From the NCBI RefSeq assembly GCF_009600315.1, contig NZ_WIWC01000012.1, positions 62,001-126,000 of the forward strand: a stretch of 64,000 nt of DNA, read 5' to 3'. The notes under the pieces are model-generated. The model made no database searches. It worked only from the letters and a program-made list of their open reading frames with translations, and had not been told where the DNA came from. The DNA is from Pseudomonas helleri (GTDB lineage: Bacteria; Pseudomonadota; Gammaproteobacteria; Pseudomonadales; Pseudomonadaceae). A program made the position numbers and the translations under genes. Below, one piece after another: positions 7,723-16,989 of this stretch (position 1 is the first letter of the stretch; every line of letters starts with the position of its first letter).

Positions 7723-8742
7723 ATGAATTCCGAAAAAGCCGAATCCCCAGTAAACACTAGCCCTTCACGCTCAGAGCCATCTCGCCGCTTTAGCGTGGCC
7801 CCTATGATGGATTGGACCGATCGTCATTGCCGCTTCTTCCTGCGTTTGTTGTCCAAAAACGCATTGCTGTATACCGAAATGGTCACCACTGGCGCGTTGA
7901 TCAATGGGGATGCAGAACGCTTTTTGCGCCATGACGAGACTGAGCACCCTCTGGCTCTGCAATTGGGTGGCAGTACTCCGGCAGATTTGGCCGTATGCGC
8001 GCGCATGGCGCAGGAGGCCGGGTATGACGAGGTGAATCTGAATGTCGGCTGCCCGAGTGATCGGGTGCAGAATAATATGATTGGCGCTTGTTTGATGGCA
8101 CACCCAACGCTGGTGGCCGATTGTGTGAAAGCAATGCGCGACGCGGTGTCGATTCCCGTCACAGTAAAGCATCGTATCGGTATCAATGGCCGCGACAGTT
8201 ATGCGCAGCTGTGTGATTTCATCGGTACAGTGCGCGAGGCCGGATGCACCAGTTTCACGGTGCATGCGCGTATCGCCATTCTGGAAGGGCTTTCACCCAA
8301 GGAGAACCGTGACATTCCGCCCCTGCGCTATGACGTGGCCGCACAGGTTAAAAAGGATTTTCCTGAGCTTGAGATCATCCTCAATGGCGGGATCAAAACC
8401 CTTGAACAATGCCAGGAACACTTGCAGGTGTTTGATGGGGTGATGCTCGGCCGTGAGGCTTATCACAATCCGTATATCCTGGCCGAGGTCGATCAGCAGT
8501 TGTTCGGCAGTACTGACCCTGTGATTACTCGGGCGCAAGCGTTGTCGCTGTTAAGACCTTATATCGCCGCGCATATTGCAGCGGGTGGGGCGATGCATCA
8601 CATCACGCGGCATATTCTTGGATTAGGTCAGGGTTTTCCGGGTGCGCGACGCTTTCGACAGTTGCTGTCGGTGGATATTCACAAAGCTGCGGACCCTTTG
8701 GCGTTGCTTGATCAAGCCGCGGAGCTGCTGGAAGGCCGTTAA
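7723..8742 (+). CDS. dusA: tRNA-dihydrouridine(20/20a) synthase DusA
   Basis: A 339-residue FMN-dependent reductase that converts U20/U20a in the tRNA D-loop to dihydrouridine. The signature motifs are RFSVAPMMDWTDRHCR (FMN-binding N-terminus), YTEMVTTGA, LQLGGS, the catalytic Cys in NLNVGCPSDRVQNN, VTVKHRIG and GLSPKENRDIPPL. The C-terminus HITRHILGLGQGFPGARRFRQLLS is the helical tRNA-binding domain of the DusA subgroup. The HARIAIL segment has Ile where many DusA proteins have Lys. The ATG at 7723 lacks a strong ribosome-binding site, and an in-frame TTG lies at 7702. The dusA 5' end is a documented integration site for prophages and islands, which fits the tail-protein relic just upstream. 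A strong terminator follows the gene. Confidence 0.95.
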   Translation: MNSEKAESPVNTSPSRSEPSRRFSVAPMMDWTDRHCRFFLRLLSKNALLYTEMVTTGALINGDAERFLRHDETEHPLALQLGGSTPADLAVCARMAQEAGYDEVNLNVGCPSDRVQNNMIGACLMAHPTLVADCVKAMRDAVSIPVTVKHRIGINGRDSYAQLCDFIGTVREAGCTSFTVHARIAILEGLSPKENRDIPPLRYDVAAQVKKDFPELEIILNGGIKTLEQCQEHLQVFDGVMLGREAYHNPYILAEVDQQLFGSTDPVITRAQALSLLRPYIAAHIAAGGAMHHITRHILGLGQGFPGARRFRQLLSVDIHKAADPLALLDQAAELLEGR

Positions 8743-8750
8743 TCTTCATC

Positions 8751-8791
8751 AAAAAAAGGGGCCGCTCCTGTGCAGGAACGGCCCCTTTTTT
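8751..8791. terminator. Bidirectional rho-independent terminator between dusA and rssC
   Basis: A near-perfect stem (GGGGCCG/CGGCCCC with flanking A and T tracts, loop around TCCTGTGCAGGA) lies between two convergent genes. A7 on one side and T6 on the other let it work in both directions. Confidence 0.9.
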
Positions 8792-8810
8792 GATCAGTTC
8801 TCACTACAAC

Positions 8811-9293
8811 TCAATGACGCTCCAGAGCGTGCACCAGGTCATGGAACGCTTCATGGTTGGAGTCGTTGAGGCCCATCAGTATTTTGTGAGCCTCCAGTAC
8901 TTTGACGCGCACCACTTCTTCAGTCTGATCCTGAGACGGCAGGTCTGTGAGGCAATCAGGACACGGAATCGGTTTGCCGATGATGTTGAACACCTGATCG
9001 AAGCCCATCGATTCCAGCAGTCGGGTGATGTCTTCGTGGGTGGTAACAACGGTGGGCAACAAACCTATTTTTTGCCGCGACAAAATAGACAGCTTCGCCA
9101 GTAAACCCAGCGTGGTGCTGTCGATGCTCAGGGTTTCAGTGAGGTCTATCACGATGGCGTTGAAGTTCAGCGCGGTGAAGATCCTCTCGATTGTCGCATC
9201 CAGAGCCGAACACAACGTCAGACGCACTTCACCCACAAACTTCAGGACGAAGGTACCGTCCTGTTCGGCGAACTGAATTCTACCGGTACTCAT
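8811..9293 (-). CDS. rssC: Anti-sigma factor antagonist RssC (STAS domain)
   Basis: A 160-residue protein. Its N-terminal ~105 residues form a STAS domain (FVLKFVGEVRLTLCSALDATI, AIVIDLTETLSIDSTTLGLLAKL), including the SIDSTTLG loop that carries the phosphorylatable Ser/Thr. The C-terminal extension contains PCPDCLTDLPS and an acidic helical tail. It overlaps the upstream response regulator by four bases (ATGA), so the two are translationally coupled. In P. aeruginosa the orthologous pair sits next to dusA and mlaA and adjusts RpoS turnover or partner switching. The related HsbR/HsbA pair is the main alternative, but synteny with dusA and mlaA favours RssB/RssC. Confidence 0.8.
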   Translation of the reverse strand: MSTGRIQFAEQDGTFVLKFVGEVRLTLCSALDATIERIFTALNFNAIVIDLTETLSIDSTTLGLLAKLSILSRQKIGLLPTVVTTHEDITRLLESMGFDQVFNIIGKPIPCPDCLTDLPSQDQTEEVVRVKVLEAHKILMGLNDSNHEAFHDLVHALERH

Positions 9294-10474
9294 TTAAGAT
9301 TCCTGCTCAACACCAACAAGGCGATATCATCCGGCATCTCCCCGAGTGTAGCTAATCCGAAAACCTGACGCAGACCATCCAGGCTGCCGCCTGCTGCTTT
9401 GACCAATTGAGGCAACGCAGCTTCTTTCTCTTTGAGCGTAGGCTCATTCAAGAGATCCAATATGCCGTCCGACATCAGCGTCAAGCTAAAAACGTCCGGC
9501 AATTTCAAAACATGATCTTCATACGTGGCTTCGTTGAACAAGCCCACCGGCAGCCCTCGCCCTTCGAGGTAACTCACGCTGTCCGGCGTATACAACACAG
9601 GCAATGGCAGATGACCGCCAATGCTATAGGTCAATTCACCGGTCTCTTCATTGATCACACCACCCACCATCGTCACATGCTTGCCCAGCTTGCAGTTGAT
9701 CAAGCCACGGTTTATATGCCCCAGTACTTCAGACGGTTTGAACTCAGGCAAGGTTCCGTTTCGTTTGGATTCAAACAATAAGCGTGTGGTCATGAACTTA
9801 AGCAGTACGGTCACAAAGGCTGAAGAAGCACCGTGGCCGGAAACGTCAGCCAGATAAAAAGCTACCCGACGCTCATCAACCCTGAAGTAGTCGACAAAAT
9901 CGCCAGACAAGTACAGAGACGGAATAATCTGATGGGCAAAGTCGAATTCATCAATAGACCATGGGCTGATGGGCAACATGTTCATCTGAACCTGCCGGCC
10001 GGCGTTTTGGTCTTCCTGCAGTAAATTCAGACTAGCTGCGAGTTCGCGGTTGGCTGACTCCAGTTTGTCGCGGTAGCGCTGGTTTTCAAGCAACAAATGA
10101 GCACGATCCAGCGCTCGATGAACAGAGTGTTCCAGCACGGCAAGGTCTTCAAGCGGCTTGATCAGGTAGTCCGCCGCCCCCAGGCGCAGCGCCTCAACCA
10201 CATCACTCATGACCCCCGCACCCGATATGACGATCACCGGCATTTGCGGTGAGCGCTCGCTTATCTGACGGATAAGCTCCAGGCCACTCATTTGCGGCAT
10301 ACGCAAGTCACAGATCACCAGATCTGGCGATTGTTGCTCGAACACCTGTAGACCCTGTATGCCATTGCTGGCTTGCAGGACACTGAAGCCACTGTCTTCA
10401 AGGTAGGCCGCCAAACTGGCGCGCACGACTTCGTCGTCATCAATGATCAGCAGCGTGGCACTGGTTTTTTGCAT
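9290..10474 (-). CDS. rssB: Response regulator RssB with PP2C-type phosphatase domain
   Basis: A 394-residue protein. Residues of about 5-120 are a CheY-like receiver: the acidic pocket is DDDE, the phospho-acceptor Asp is in ICDLRMPQMSG and the switch Lys is in YLIKPLED. A coiled linker (about 120-165) leads to a SpoIIE/PP2C-type phosphatase domain (about 170-390). Its metal-binding Asp residues are in YLADVSGHGASSAF and in LMSDGILDLLN and MPDDIALLVL. PP2C output domains dephosphorylate partner STAS proteins, here most likely RssC, which overlaps by four bases. The complex is expected to control RpoS stability in response to stress. The family assignment is firm; the RpoS link is from related species. 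Confidence 0.82.
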   Translation of the reverse strand: MQKTSATLLIIDDDEVVRASLAAYLEDSGFSVLQASNGIQGLQVFEQQSPDLVICDLRMPQMSGLELIRQISERSPQMPVIVISGAGVMSDVVEALRLGAADYLIKPLEDLAVLEHSVHRALDRAHLLLENQRYRDKLESANRELAASLNLLQEDQNAGRQVQMNMLPISPWSIDEFDFAHQIIPSLYLSGDFVDYFRVDERRVAFYLADVSGHGASSAFVTVLLKFMTTRLLFESKRNGTLPEFKPSEVLGHINRGLINCKLGKHVTMVGGVINEETGELTYSIGGHLPLPVLYTPDSVSYLEGRGLPVGLFNEATYEDHVLKLPDVFSLTLMSDGILDLLNEPTLKEKEAALPQLVKAAGGSLDGLRQVFGLATLGEMPDDIALLVLSRNLK

Positions 10475-10494
10475 GTGGGCAAACGGCGCCAGAA

Positions 10495-10690
10495 TGGGGT
10501 TGGCGTAGAATCACGAACGCATCGGATTCAACGACGGAAATGGCTTGTGAACATCCCTGTTTCAAATCGGCTGTCGTGCTCGATCCGCAAAAGGTGCCCG
10601 TGTAAGGCGCAGACGGTACTCCCATCCGCGCGGGGTTTCAAGCTCAGGGCGATGGTCGACTTGAGTGTTCCGCGGGTTAAATTCCAGCGA
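10495..10690 (-). pseudogene. Probable decayed PilZ-domain gene
   Basis: On the minus strand a frame reading STIALSLKPRADGSTVCALH and then LRIEHDSRFETGMFTSHF resembles the second half of a PilZ beta barrel. It stops after FRR. The frame one base away carries ISVVESDAFVILRQP, which resembles the usual PilZ end (ES-x-x-x-LR). The N-terminal RxxxR c-di-GMP-binding part is missing. In P. aeruginosa a PilZ gene (PA2799) lies exactly between the rssB and mlaA orthologues on the same strand, which supports this reading. The similarity is weak, and the region must also contain the rssB promoter. Confidence 0.4.
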
Positions 10691-10769
10691 GTTATAAGAA
10701 CCCCAACAACCCCAACTAAAACCAAGGTATAAACAGCGTTAAACGCGATTAATACTCAACTCCAGCCCA

Positions 10770-10795
10770 TAAAAAAACGGCCACCGGGGCCGTTC
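10770..10795 (-). terminator. Rho-independent terminator of mlaA
   Basis: On the minus strand AACGGCC pairs with GGCCGTT around a CCGGT loop, followed by seven T residues. It begins 20 bases after the mlaA stop codon. Confidence 0.85.
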
Positions 10796-10815
10796 TTTAC
10801 TCAGCCACAGCAGAA

Positions 10816-11505
10816 TTAAAAGTCGTCTTCAACCTGCCCGTCTTTCACACGGAACTCACGACTTTGCAGATAGGCATTGCGAATAAACACGTAGCGGTCG
10901 CCGGTGATCAGCTTTTCAGCAGACAACAAGCTGGCACGGGTATCAATGATTTCCATGGCTGCAGTGGTGTTACGCGCCGGGATGTCATGCATGTAGCGGT
11001 ACGGTTCGACAAAGGTATCCGGGTAGATACCAATCGCATCACGTACGGTGCTAGGCCCCAATAGCGGTAGAACGACATACGGACCGCTAGCTACGCCCCA
11101 ACGACCAAGCGTCTGACCGAAATCTTCATCGTTGCGTTGCAGGCCCATTTTTGTGCCCACATCAAAGAAACCGCCGACACCAATAATGGTGTTCATCAAC
11201 AGACGAGCGGTGTCTACGCCCGCCGCATGGGGCTTGGCTTGCAACACATTGTTGGCCAGGTTGCGCACGTCACCGACATTTCGGTACATGTTGTGGATGC
11301 CATCTTCCAGAAACTGCGGCGTAATGAACTGATAACCCTGTGCAAGCGGCTTCAGGGCATAGGTGTCGAGTTTTTCGTTGAAGATGAAAACGACGCGGTT
11401 GACCCCTTCCCATGGGTCATCTTCGGTCGCGGCATTGGCAGCGAATGGCGCCATCGCCACACCGGCACAGACAAAAATTTGAGCGAGACGATCAGTCCAG
11501 CGCAT
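10816..11505 (-). CDS. mlaA: MlaA/VacJ phospholipid-transport protein
   Basis: A 229-residue MlaA homologue. This outer-membrane component of the Mla pathway removes mislocalised phospholipids from the outer leaflet together with porins and passes them to MlaC. Conserved family segments are DPWEGVNRVVFIFNEKLDTYALKP near residue 30, FLEDGIHNMYRNVGDVRNLANN, the donut/ridge segment GVGGFFDVGTKMGLQ, and RWGVASGPYVVLPLLGPST. The signal peptide ends at AANA. A canonical lipobox is not obvious: the only early Cys is in IFVCAG, whose -1 position is Val. Lipidation is therefore uncertain. The gene lies alone with its own terminator, downstream of no other Mla genes. Confidence 0.93.
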   Translation of the reverse strand: MRWTDRLAQIFVCAGVAMAPFAANAATEDDPWEGVNRVVFIFNEKLDTYALKPLAQGYQFITPQFLEDGIHNMYRNVGDVRNLANNVLQAKPHAAGVDTARLLMNTIIGVGGFFDVGTKMGLQRNDEDFGQTLGRWGVASGPYVVLPLLGPSTVRDAIGIYPDTFVEPYRYMHDIPARNTTAAMEIIDTRASLLSAEKLITGDRYVFIRNAYLQSREFRVKDGQVEDDF

Positions 11506-11796
11506 AGCAAAGCTCCTTGAAAATACTTAATACTTGGGCGCTACGCCCTGGGTCAGGGATGGAGTATAACGGCAATTGCATTTATCACAGCCCCAAAGAA
11601 ATACCCTACACAGACATATGCCCACGCCGGACGTTCAATGCACTGCGAGTTTGCCCGTAAAGCCTGCCAATGGCCCCGGTGTTTTTGATTGAAATCATGC
11701 ACGTGCAGCCTGGGTGGATTAATCTAGAAACCCGCTGCCGACCTTTTGCCAACATCGAAGGTCTATACCAGAGCCTATCAATAAAGGATGAATGCT

Positions 11797-12060
11797 ATGC
11801 CTGCCCGCGAACTGCAACAACAACTCGACACCTTGCGCGAGCAACTGGAACAGAATCCGCCGCTCACTCAAGAAGAGCGTGATCATTTAAATGATCTCTC
11901 CGCACAAATTCAGGCTCAGATTGATATTGAAAAAGCCACTAACGACTCGAGTCTGGCCGATAGCGTCAATCTCGCCGTAGAGCGTTTCGAACTGGAACAT
12001 CCGGCGCTGGCCGGTACGCTGCGTAATATCGTGCAAACCCTGGGCAATATTGGCATCTAA
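11797..12060 (+). CDS. DUF4404 family protein
   Basis: The product is 87 residues from the ATG at 11797, preceded by AAAGG nine bases upstream. Another in-frame ATG at 11788 is too close to that site to use it. The protein is all helical and starts with a heptad-like helix (LQQQLDTLREQLEQNPPL). A second helix (ERDHLNDLSAQIQAQIDIE) and the motif VERFELEHPALAGTLRNIV follow, as is typical of the short DUF4404 proteins of Pseudomonas. It has no signal peptide or membrane span. Function is unknown. A bidirectional terminator follows immediately. Confidence 0.8.
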   Translation: MPARELQQQLDTLREQLEQNPPLTQEERDHLNDLSAQIQAQIDIEKATNDSSLADSVNLAVERFELEHPALAGTLRNIVQTLGNIGI

Positions 12061-12082
12061 ACGTCCGTATCGGCCAAAAACA

Positions 12083-12119
12083 ACAAAGCCCCGACTCATC
12101 CGAGCCGGGGCTTTGTTTT
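12083..12119. terminator. Bidirectional terminator between the DUF4404 gene and gdhB
   Basis: CAAAGCCCCG pairs with CGGGGCTTTG, with an inner CTC/GAG pairing, followed by a TTTT run. It separates two convergent genes. Confidence 0.88.
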
Positions 12120-12132
12120 ACCACTCAGGCTG

Positions 12133-15100
12133 TCAGAGCCCTGTTTGACCACTCAGAGCCAAATCCAGCAACTCCCGGTTGGCCACGGCGTACATCGCAT
12201 AGTCATTGCCCGTTGCGGCACGCAAGTCCACCAGCATTGAGCGCCAGCGCTCAACCATGGAATGGTTCTGCTCAAGCCACAACGCCAGACGCGCTTCGAT
12301 CTCAACCGGTGCATCCGCCATTTGCAGTACCGAGACGGTAATTGCCCGCTGCTGCCAGTCGATGTCGTCACGGAACGCTTCACGCGCCAGCGCCTGCCAG
12401 TTGTTCTCTACCGGCAAGTTACTGATCTGCTGCAAGTACCAGGTGAGGTCCAACGCACTGCCTACCGCGAAATAGGCCTTGGCCACATCCGCTGCGTTCT
12501 GTCCCGTCACATCTGACGCTTCGATAATCGGCAGCAAGGTGTACAAGTGCGTCGTACCGGCCACCATTCGCGCCAGCAACTCCGGTACGCCAGCCGCTAC
12601 ATACGCCTGATAACGGGTCTGCCAGCCTTCGCGGGTAGGCCCTTCCAGCAGCTCGTCAAGTTTGAGCCCCAACGCCGCCAGATGCGGCCCAAAGTGCGCC
12701 ACATCGCGTGCGGCATCCAGCTCGTTGCGACGACTGCGCAGGAACCAGCGCGTGGCTCGACGCCCCAGACGCATCAGCTCATCCATCAGCGCCAGCTGGA
12801 TTTCAGCAGGCACTTGGTAGTCCAATGCTTCAATATGACGGAACCAGTGCGGGAGGTGGAAAATATCACGCACGATCACATAAGCCCCGGCCACATTGGC
12901 TGCGCTCATGCCGGTCGACTCTTTGAGTCGCTCCACAAAGGTGATACCCATGTGGTTGACCAGATCGTTGGCAATCTGAGTGCTGACGATTTCACGCTTC
13001 AAACGGTGACGACGCATGGCCGCGGCAAACTTGCTCACCAGCATCGGCGGGAAAGCCGTTTCCATATCGCGAGTCAGGTAATCGTCATCCGGCACCTGAG
13101 AGTTGAGCAAGGCTTCTTTGAGGTCGATCTTGCTATACGAGATCAATACCGAAAGCTCTGCACGGGTCAGACCATGGCCTGAAGCGACGCGCTCGACCAG
13201 TTGTTCTTCAGTCGGCAAGAACTCAATGGCACGATCCAGCTTGCCACGGGCTTCCAGATCGCTCATCAGACGCTTGTATTCGGCAATCCGCTCGTAAGCC
13301 TTGCGGGCCGCCAGCGATATGGCCTGGGTCTGTTTATAGTTGTTGCCCAACACCAGACCGCCGACTTCATCGGTCATGCTGCCCAGCAACTGGTTGCGCT
13401 GCTTCTCGGTCATATCGCCAGCCTGCACCACTTCGTTGAGCAGGATTTTGATATTCACTTCGTGGTCTGAGCAGTCCACGCCGCCAGCGTTGTCGATAAA
13501 GTCGGTGTTGGAGCCGCCACCGTTAAGGTTGAACTCCACGCGACCCAGTTGAGTCATGCCGAGGTTACCGCCCTCACCCACCACCTTGCAGCGCAGTTCG
13601 TTGCCGTTGACGCGTAATGCATCGTTGGCCTTGTCACCTACATCGGCGTGGCTTTCACTGCTGGCCTTGACGTAGGTGCCAATGCCACCGTTCCACAACA
13701 GGTCTACCGGCGCTTTGAGCAAGGCATTGAGCAGCTCGGTCGGGGTCAGTTTGTCGGCCGTGATCGCGAAGCGCTCTTTCATTTCGGGCGAAATGGCGAT
13801 GCTTTTCGCACTGCGCGAGAAAATCCCGCCGCCTGCCGACATGATGCTGGTGTCGTAGTCTGACCAGGCCGAACGCGGCAGGTCGAACAGACGTTGGCGT
13901 TCAACGAAGCTATTGGCCGGTTCAGGGTTCGGGTCAATAAAGATATGCAGGTGGTTGAATGCAGCGACCAGTTGCAGCTTGTCGGACATCAACAAGCCGT
14001 TACCGAACACGTCACCGGCCATATCGCCAACGCCCACAACACTGATGCTGTCTTGCTGAACGTTGATGCCGCGCTCTTTAAAGTGGCGCTGCACGCCCAC
14101 CCAGGCACCTTTGGCGGTGATGCCCATCTTCTTGTGGTCATAACCGGCCGAACCGCCGGAGGCAAACGCATCGCCTAACCAGAAGCCGTAATCAATGGCA
14201 ATGCCGTTGGCAATGTCAGAGAAGGTGGCAGTCCCTTTATCCGCCGCAACTACCAGATACGGGTCATCGTCGTCGTGACGCACGACGTTCAACGGCGGCA
14301 CCAGTGCACCGTCCTTGAGGTTGTCAGTAATGTCCAGCAGGCCGGAAATGAAGATCCGGTAGCAGGCAATCGCTTCGGCTTGAATCTCGTCGCGACCGCC
14401 GCCCAACGGCAAGCGACGCGGCACGAACCCGCCTTTGGCCCCCACCGGCACGATGACCGAGTTCTTCACTTGCTGCGCTTTTACCAGACCCAGCACTTCG
14501 GTACGGAAGTCTTCTTCACGGTCCGACCAGCGCAAACCACCCCGCGCTACGTTGCCGAAACGCAAGTGCACACCTTCGACCCGAGGCGAATACACGAAGA
14601 TTTCAAACTTCGGTACTGGCTTGGGCAATTCCGGAATCAGGTGCGGGTTGAACTTGAAGCTGAAATACGAACGGTTCTGACCATTGGCATCCGGCTGATA
14701 GAAGTTGGTCCGCAGGGTGGCTTTGATCAAGTCCAGATAGCGACGCAGGATGCGGTCTTCATTGAGCACCTGAACGTCGTCAAGCGCCGTCAGAATGGCC
14801 TGTTCCAGACGCTGTTGCTTGTCTTCCAGGTCTTCTGCCGACAGTTTGCGGGCCAGATAGAAGCGCGTTTTGAACAAACGGGTCAGTTCGCGTGCAATAT
14901 CGGTGTGGTTGTTCAGGGTGCTGGCAATGTAGCCCAGGTCGAAGCCCAGACGAATCTGTTTGAGATAACGCGCATAGGCACGCAGTAACGCCACATCACG
15001 CCACGGCAAGCCTGCGGTCAGCACCAAACGGTTGAAGGCATCGTTTTCAGCATCGCCGCTGACGATATGCACGAATGCATCCTGCAGCGTGTCGTTGAGT

Positions 15101-16989
15101 TGCTGAATATCCAGATTCAGCCCTTCGCCCGCGGTGAAGGCGAAGTCATGGATCCAGAATTCACGGCCGTTGGCGTGGCGCAAGCGATACGGAAACTCGC
15201 CCAAAACCCGCAAGCCGAGGTTTTCCAGAATAGGCAGCACGTCGGACAACGCCAGCGGCGTATCGGCGTGATACAGCTTGCAGTGCAATTCCTGACCGGC
15301 ACTTTGACCCAGCGGCTGATAAAAGCTCATCACCAGCGGGTTTTTATCGCTCAAGCTCATCAAGTGCTGCATATCGACCACGGCCGAATGCGCGGCAAAG
15401 CGTTCACGGTAGCCCGCCGGGAAACCTTTCGGGAAGTCGCTGAGCACCTTGGTGCCGTTGGCTTCACCGAAGCTTTCAACCACCAGGCTGGCGTAATCGT
15501 CCTGCCAGCTGCGGCACGCCTGAACCACTTCTTTTTCCAGCATGACCGGATCGATGTCGATGCGGTTCTTGGGGTCTACGCGCAAAATCAACTGCACACG
15601 GGCCAACACCGACTCCGAGAAGAAGGTCCAGAACTCGCAATCCGAAGCCTGCAAACGATCCATCAGTACTTGCTGGATTTTTTGACGAACTTCGGTGGAA
15701 TACACATCACGCGGTACATAAGCCAGGCAGTAGCAGAAACGGCCATAGGGGTCTTTGCGCAGGAACACGCGGATTTTATTGCGCTCCTGAATCTGCACAA
15801 TCGACATCACGGTGTTGAACAGCTCGTCCACGGGCGTCTGAAACAGATCGTCTCGGGGTAACACTTCAACTACCTGAGCCAGTTCCTTGCCCAGGTGAGC
15901 TTTGGGCTGAAAGCCTGAACGGCGCTCGATTTCAGCGACCTTGCGGCGGATGTAGGGAATGACCCGCACGCTTTCGCCATACACCGAAGAGGTGTACAGG
16001 CCCATGAAGCGGCATTCCTTGATGACCTTGCCATCCGCGTCGATCTGACGGATCGATACATAATCCGGGTAAGCCGGGCGGTGTACGCGGCTTGGGTGTG
16101 CGGCTTTGGCAAACGACAGCAGGGTCGGTTCACGCAGGTAGCTGACCGCGTAATCTTCGATGCGCAGGTCTTCGGCCGTCAGGCCGGCGCGCAGCAGCTT
16201 GGTCAGGCCGAGGAACGACTGCGGGTCATATTCAATATGGCCGCCATCCGCTTCATCACGTACCACAAATTCTTCATAGCCGAGGAAGGTGAAGTGATTG
16301 CCCACCAGCCATTCGAGAAAGCTCTTGATTTCCGCTTTTTCGTCCGCAGCAACCAGGTATGGACTGTTGTCAATGCTGGCCAACAGCTCCTGAACCTTGG
16401 CTTTCATCGGCTCAAAATCAGCCACGGCCACACGAACTTCACCCAGAACCTGCTCCAGCTCCTTGCTCAGCACATTCAATTCAGCCGCATTGGAGCAGCG
16501 GTCAATTTCAAGGAACATCAGCGACTCCTGGGAGACGCCTTCGCCGCTGGTGCCTTTGGGCAGGATTTCCAGCAGTTCGCCTTTGCTGCCGCGACGCACG
16601 CTCAATACCGTGGTTTGCAGGGTATGGATGCTATAACCCCGACGGTTCAGCTCGGTGCGAACCGAATCCACCAGAAACGGTAAATCGTGGTGCAGTACTT
16701 CTACCGCCGTGTGCGTGGACTGCCAGCCATGGCGCTCGTAGTCGGGATTGAACACCTTGACCTGCGGCTGCGCCGGGTCAAAGCGTTCCAGCAGACGCCA
16801 GGCCGACAGCGTGCAGCCTGCCAGATCGGACATGCGCCGTTGGGTGAGTTCATCCAGAGAAATGATGCCGAAGAATTGCTCGGCAAACAGGGCTACTTGT
16901 GGCAATGCCTGTTCACTGATGTGCTGGGCCAGTGCGGCTTGCAGTTGATGCTGGAAGTCGGCTTTGCTGGCTGCGGTGAAGAACGCCAT
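12133..16989 (-). CDS. gdhB: NAD-specific glutamate dehydrogenase (large L-GDH180 type)
   Basis: The product is 1618 residues from the ATG at 16989, which follows GGAGT. A further open stretch back to 17106 has no good start. It catalyses oxidative deamination of glutamate to 2-oxoglutarate and ammonium with NAD, feeding amino-acid catabolism into the TCA cycle. The N-terminal ~700 residues carry the ACT-like regulatory segments of this family (DLPFLVDSVRTELNRRGYSI, NHFTFLGYEEF). The catalytic core follows: GGLRWSDREEDFRTEVLGL, the Lys-containing VGAKGGFV at about residue 850, and the Rossmann segment VVGVGDMAGDVFGNG. A long C-terminal helical domain completes it. Length agrees with P. aeruginosa GdhB (about 1620). 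The long frames on the opposite strand are coding shadows. Confidence 0.96.
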   Translation of the reverse strand: MAFFTAASKADFQHQLQAALAQHISEQALPQVALFAEQFFGIISLDELTQRRMSDLAGCTLSAWRLLERFDPAQPQVKVFNPDYERHGWQSTHTAVEVLHHDLPFLVDSVRTELNRRGYSIHTLQTTVLSVRRGSKGELLEILPKGTSGEGVSQESLMFLEIDRCSNAAELNVLSKELEQVLGEVRVAVADFEPMKAKVQELLASIDNSPYLVAADEKAEIKSFLEWLVGNHFTFLGYEEFVVRDEADGGHIEYDPQSFLGLTKLLRAGLTAEDLRIEDYAVSYLREPTLLSFAKAAHPSRVHRPAYPDYVSIRQIDADGKVIKECRFMGLYTSSVYGESVRVIPYIRRKVAEIERRSGFQPKAHLGKELAQVVEVLPRDDLFQTPVDELFNTVMSIVQIQERNKIRVFLRKDPYGRFCYCLAYVPRDVYSTEVRQKIQQVLMDRLQASDCEFWTFFSESVLARVQLILRVDPKNRIDIDPVMLEKEVVQACRSWQDDYASLVVESFGEANGTKVLSDFPKGFPAGYRERFAAHSAVVDMQHLMSLSDKNPLVMSFYQPLGQSAGQELHCKLYHADTPLALSDVLPILENLGLRVLGEFPYRLRHANGREFWIHDFAFTAGEGLNLDIQQLNDTLQDAFVHIVSGDAENDAFNRLVLTAGLPWRDVALLRAYARYLKQIRLGFDLGYIASTLNNHTDIARELTRLFKTRFYLARKLSAEDLEDKQQRLEQAILTALDDVQVLNEDRILRRYLDLIKATLRTNFYQPDANGQNRSYFSFKFNPHLIPELPKPVPKFEIFVYSPRVEGVHLRFGNVARGGLRWSDREEDFRTEVLGLVKAQQVKNSVIVPVGAKGGFVPRRLPLGGGRDEIQAEAIACYRIFISGLLDITDNLKDGALVPPLNVVRHDDDDPYLVVAADKGTATFSDIANGIAIDYGFWLGDAFASGGSAGYDHKKMGITAKGAWVGVQRHFKERGINVQQDSISVVGVGDMAGDVFGNGLLMSDKLQLVAAFNHLHIFIDPNPEPANSFVERQRLFDLPRSAWSDYDTSIMSAGGGIFSRSAKSIAISPEMKERFAITADKLTPTELLNALLKAPVDLLWNGGIGTYVKASSESHADVGDKANDALRVNGNELRCKVVGEGGNLGMTQLGRVEFNLNGGGSNTDFIDNAGGVDCSDHEVNIKILLNEVVQAGDMTEKQRNQLLGSMTDEVGGLVLGNNYKQTQAISLAARKAYERIAEYKRLMSDLEARGKLDRAIEFLPTEEQLVERVASGHGLTRAELSVLISYSKIDLKEALLNSQVPDDDYLTRDMETAFPPMLVSKFAAAMRRHRLKREIVSTQIANDLVNHMGITFVERLKESTGMSAANVAGAYVIVRDIFHLPHWFRHIEALDYQVPAEIQLALMDELMRLGRRATRWFLRSRRNELDAARDVAHFGPHLAALGLKLDELLEGPTREGWQTRYQAYVAAGVPELLARMVAGTTHLYTLLPIIEASDVTGQNAADVAKAYFAVGSALDLTWYLQQISNLPVENNWQALAREAFRDDIDWQQRAITVSVLQMADAPVEIEARLALWLEQNHSMVERWRSMLVDLRAATGNDYAMYAVANRELLDLALSGQTGL

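Noticed and set aside
12547..15861. Several 200-260 codon plus-strand frames inside gdhB
   Set aside because: They are all antisense to a conserved, full-length glutamate dehydrogenase.
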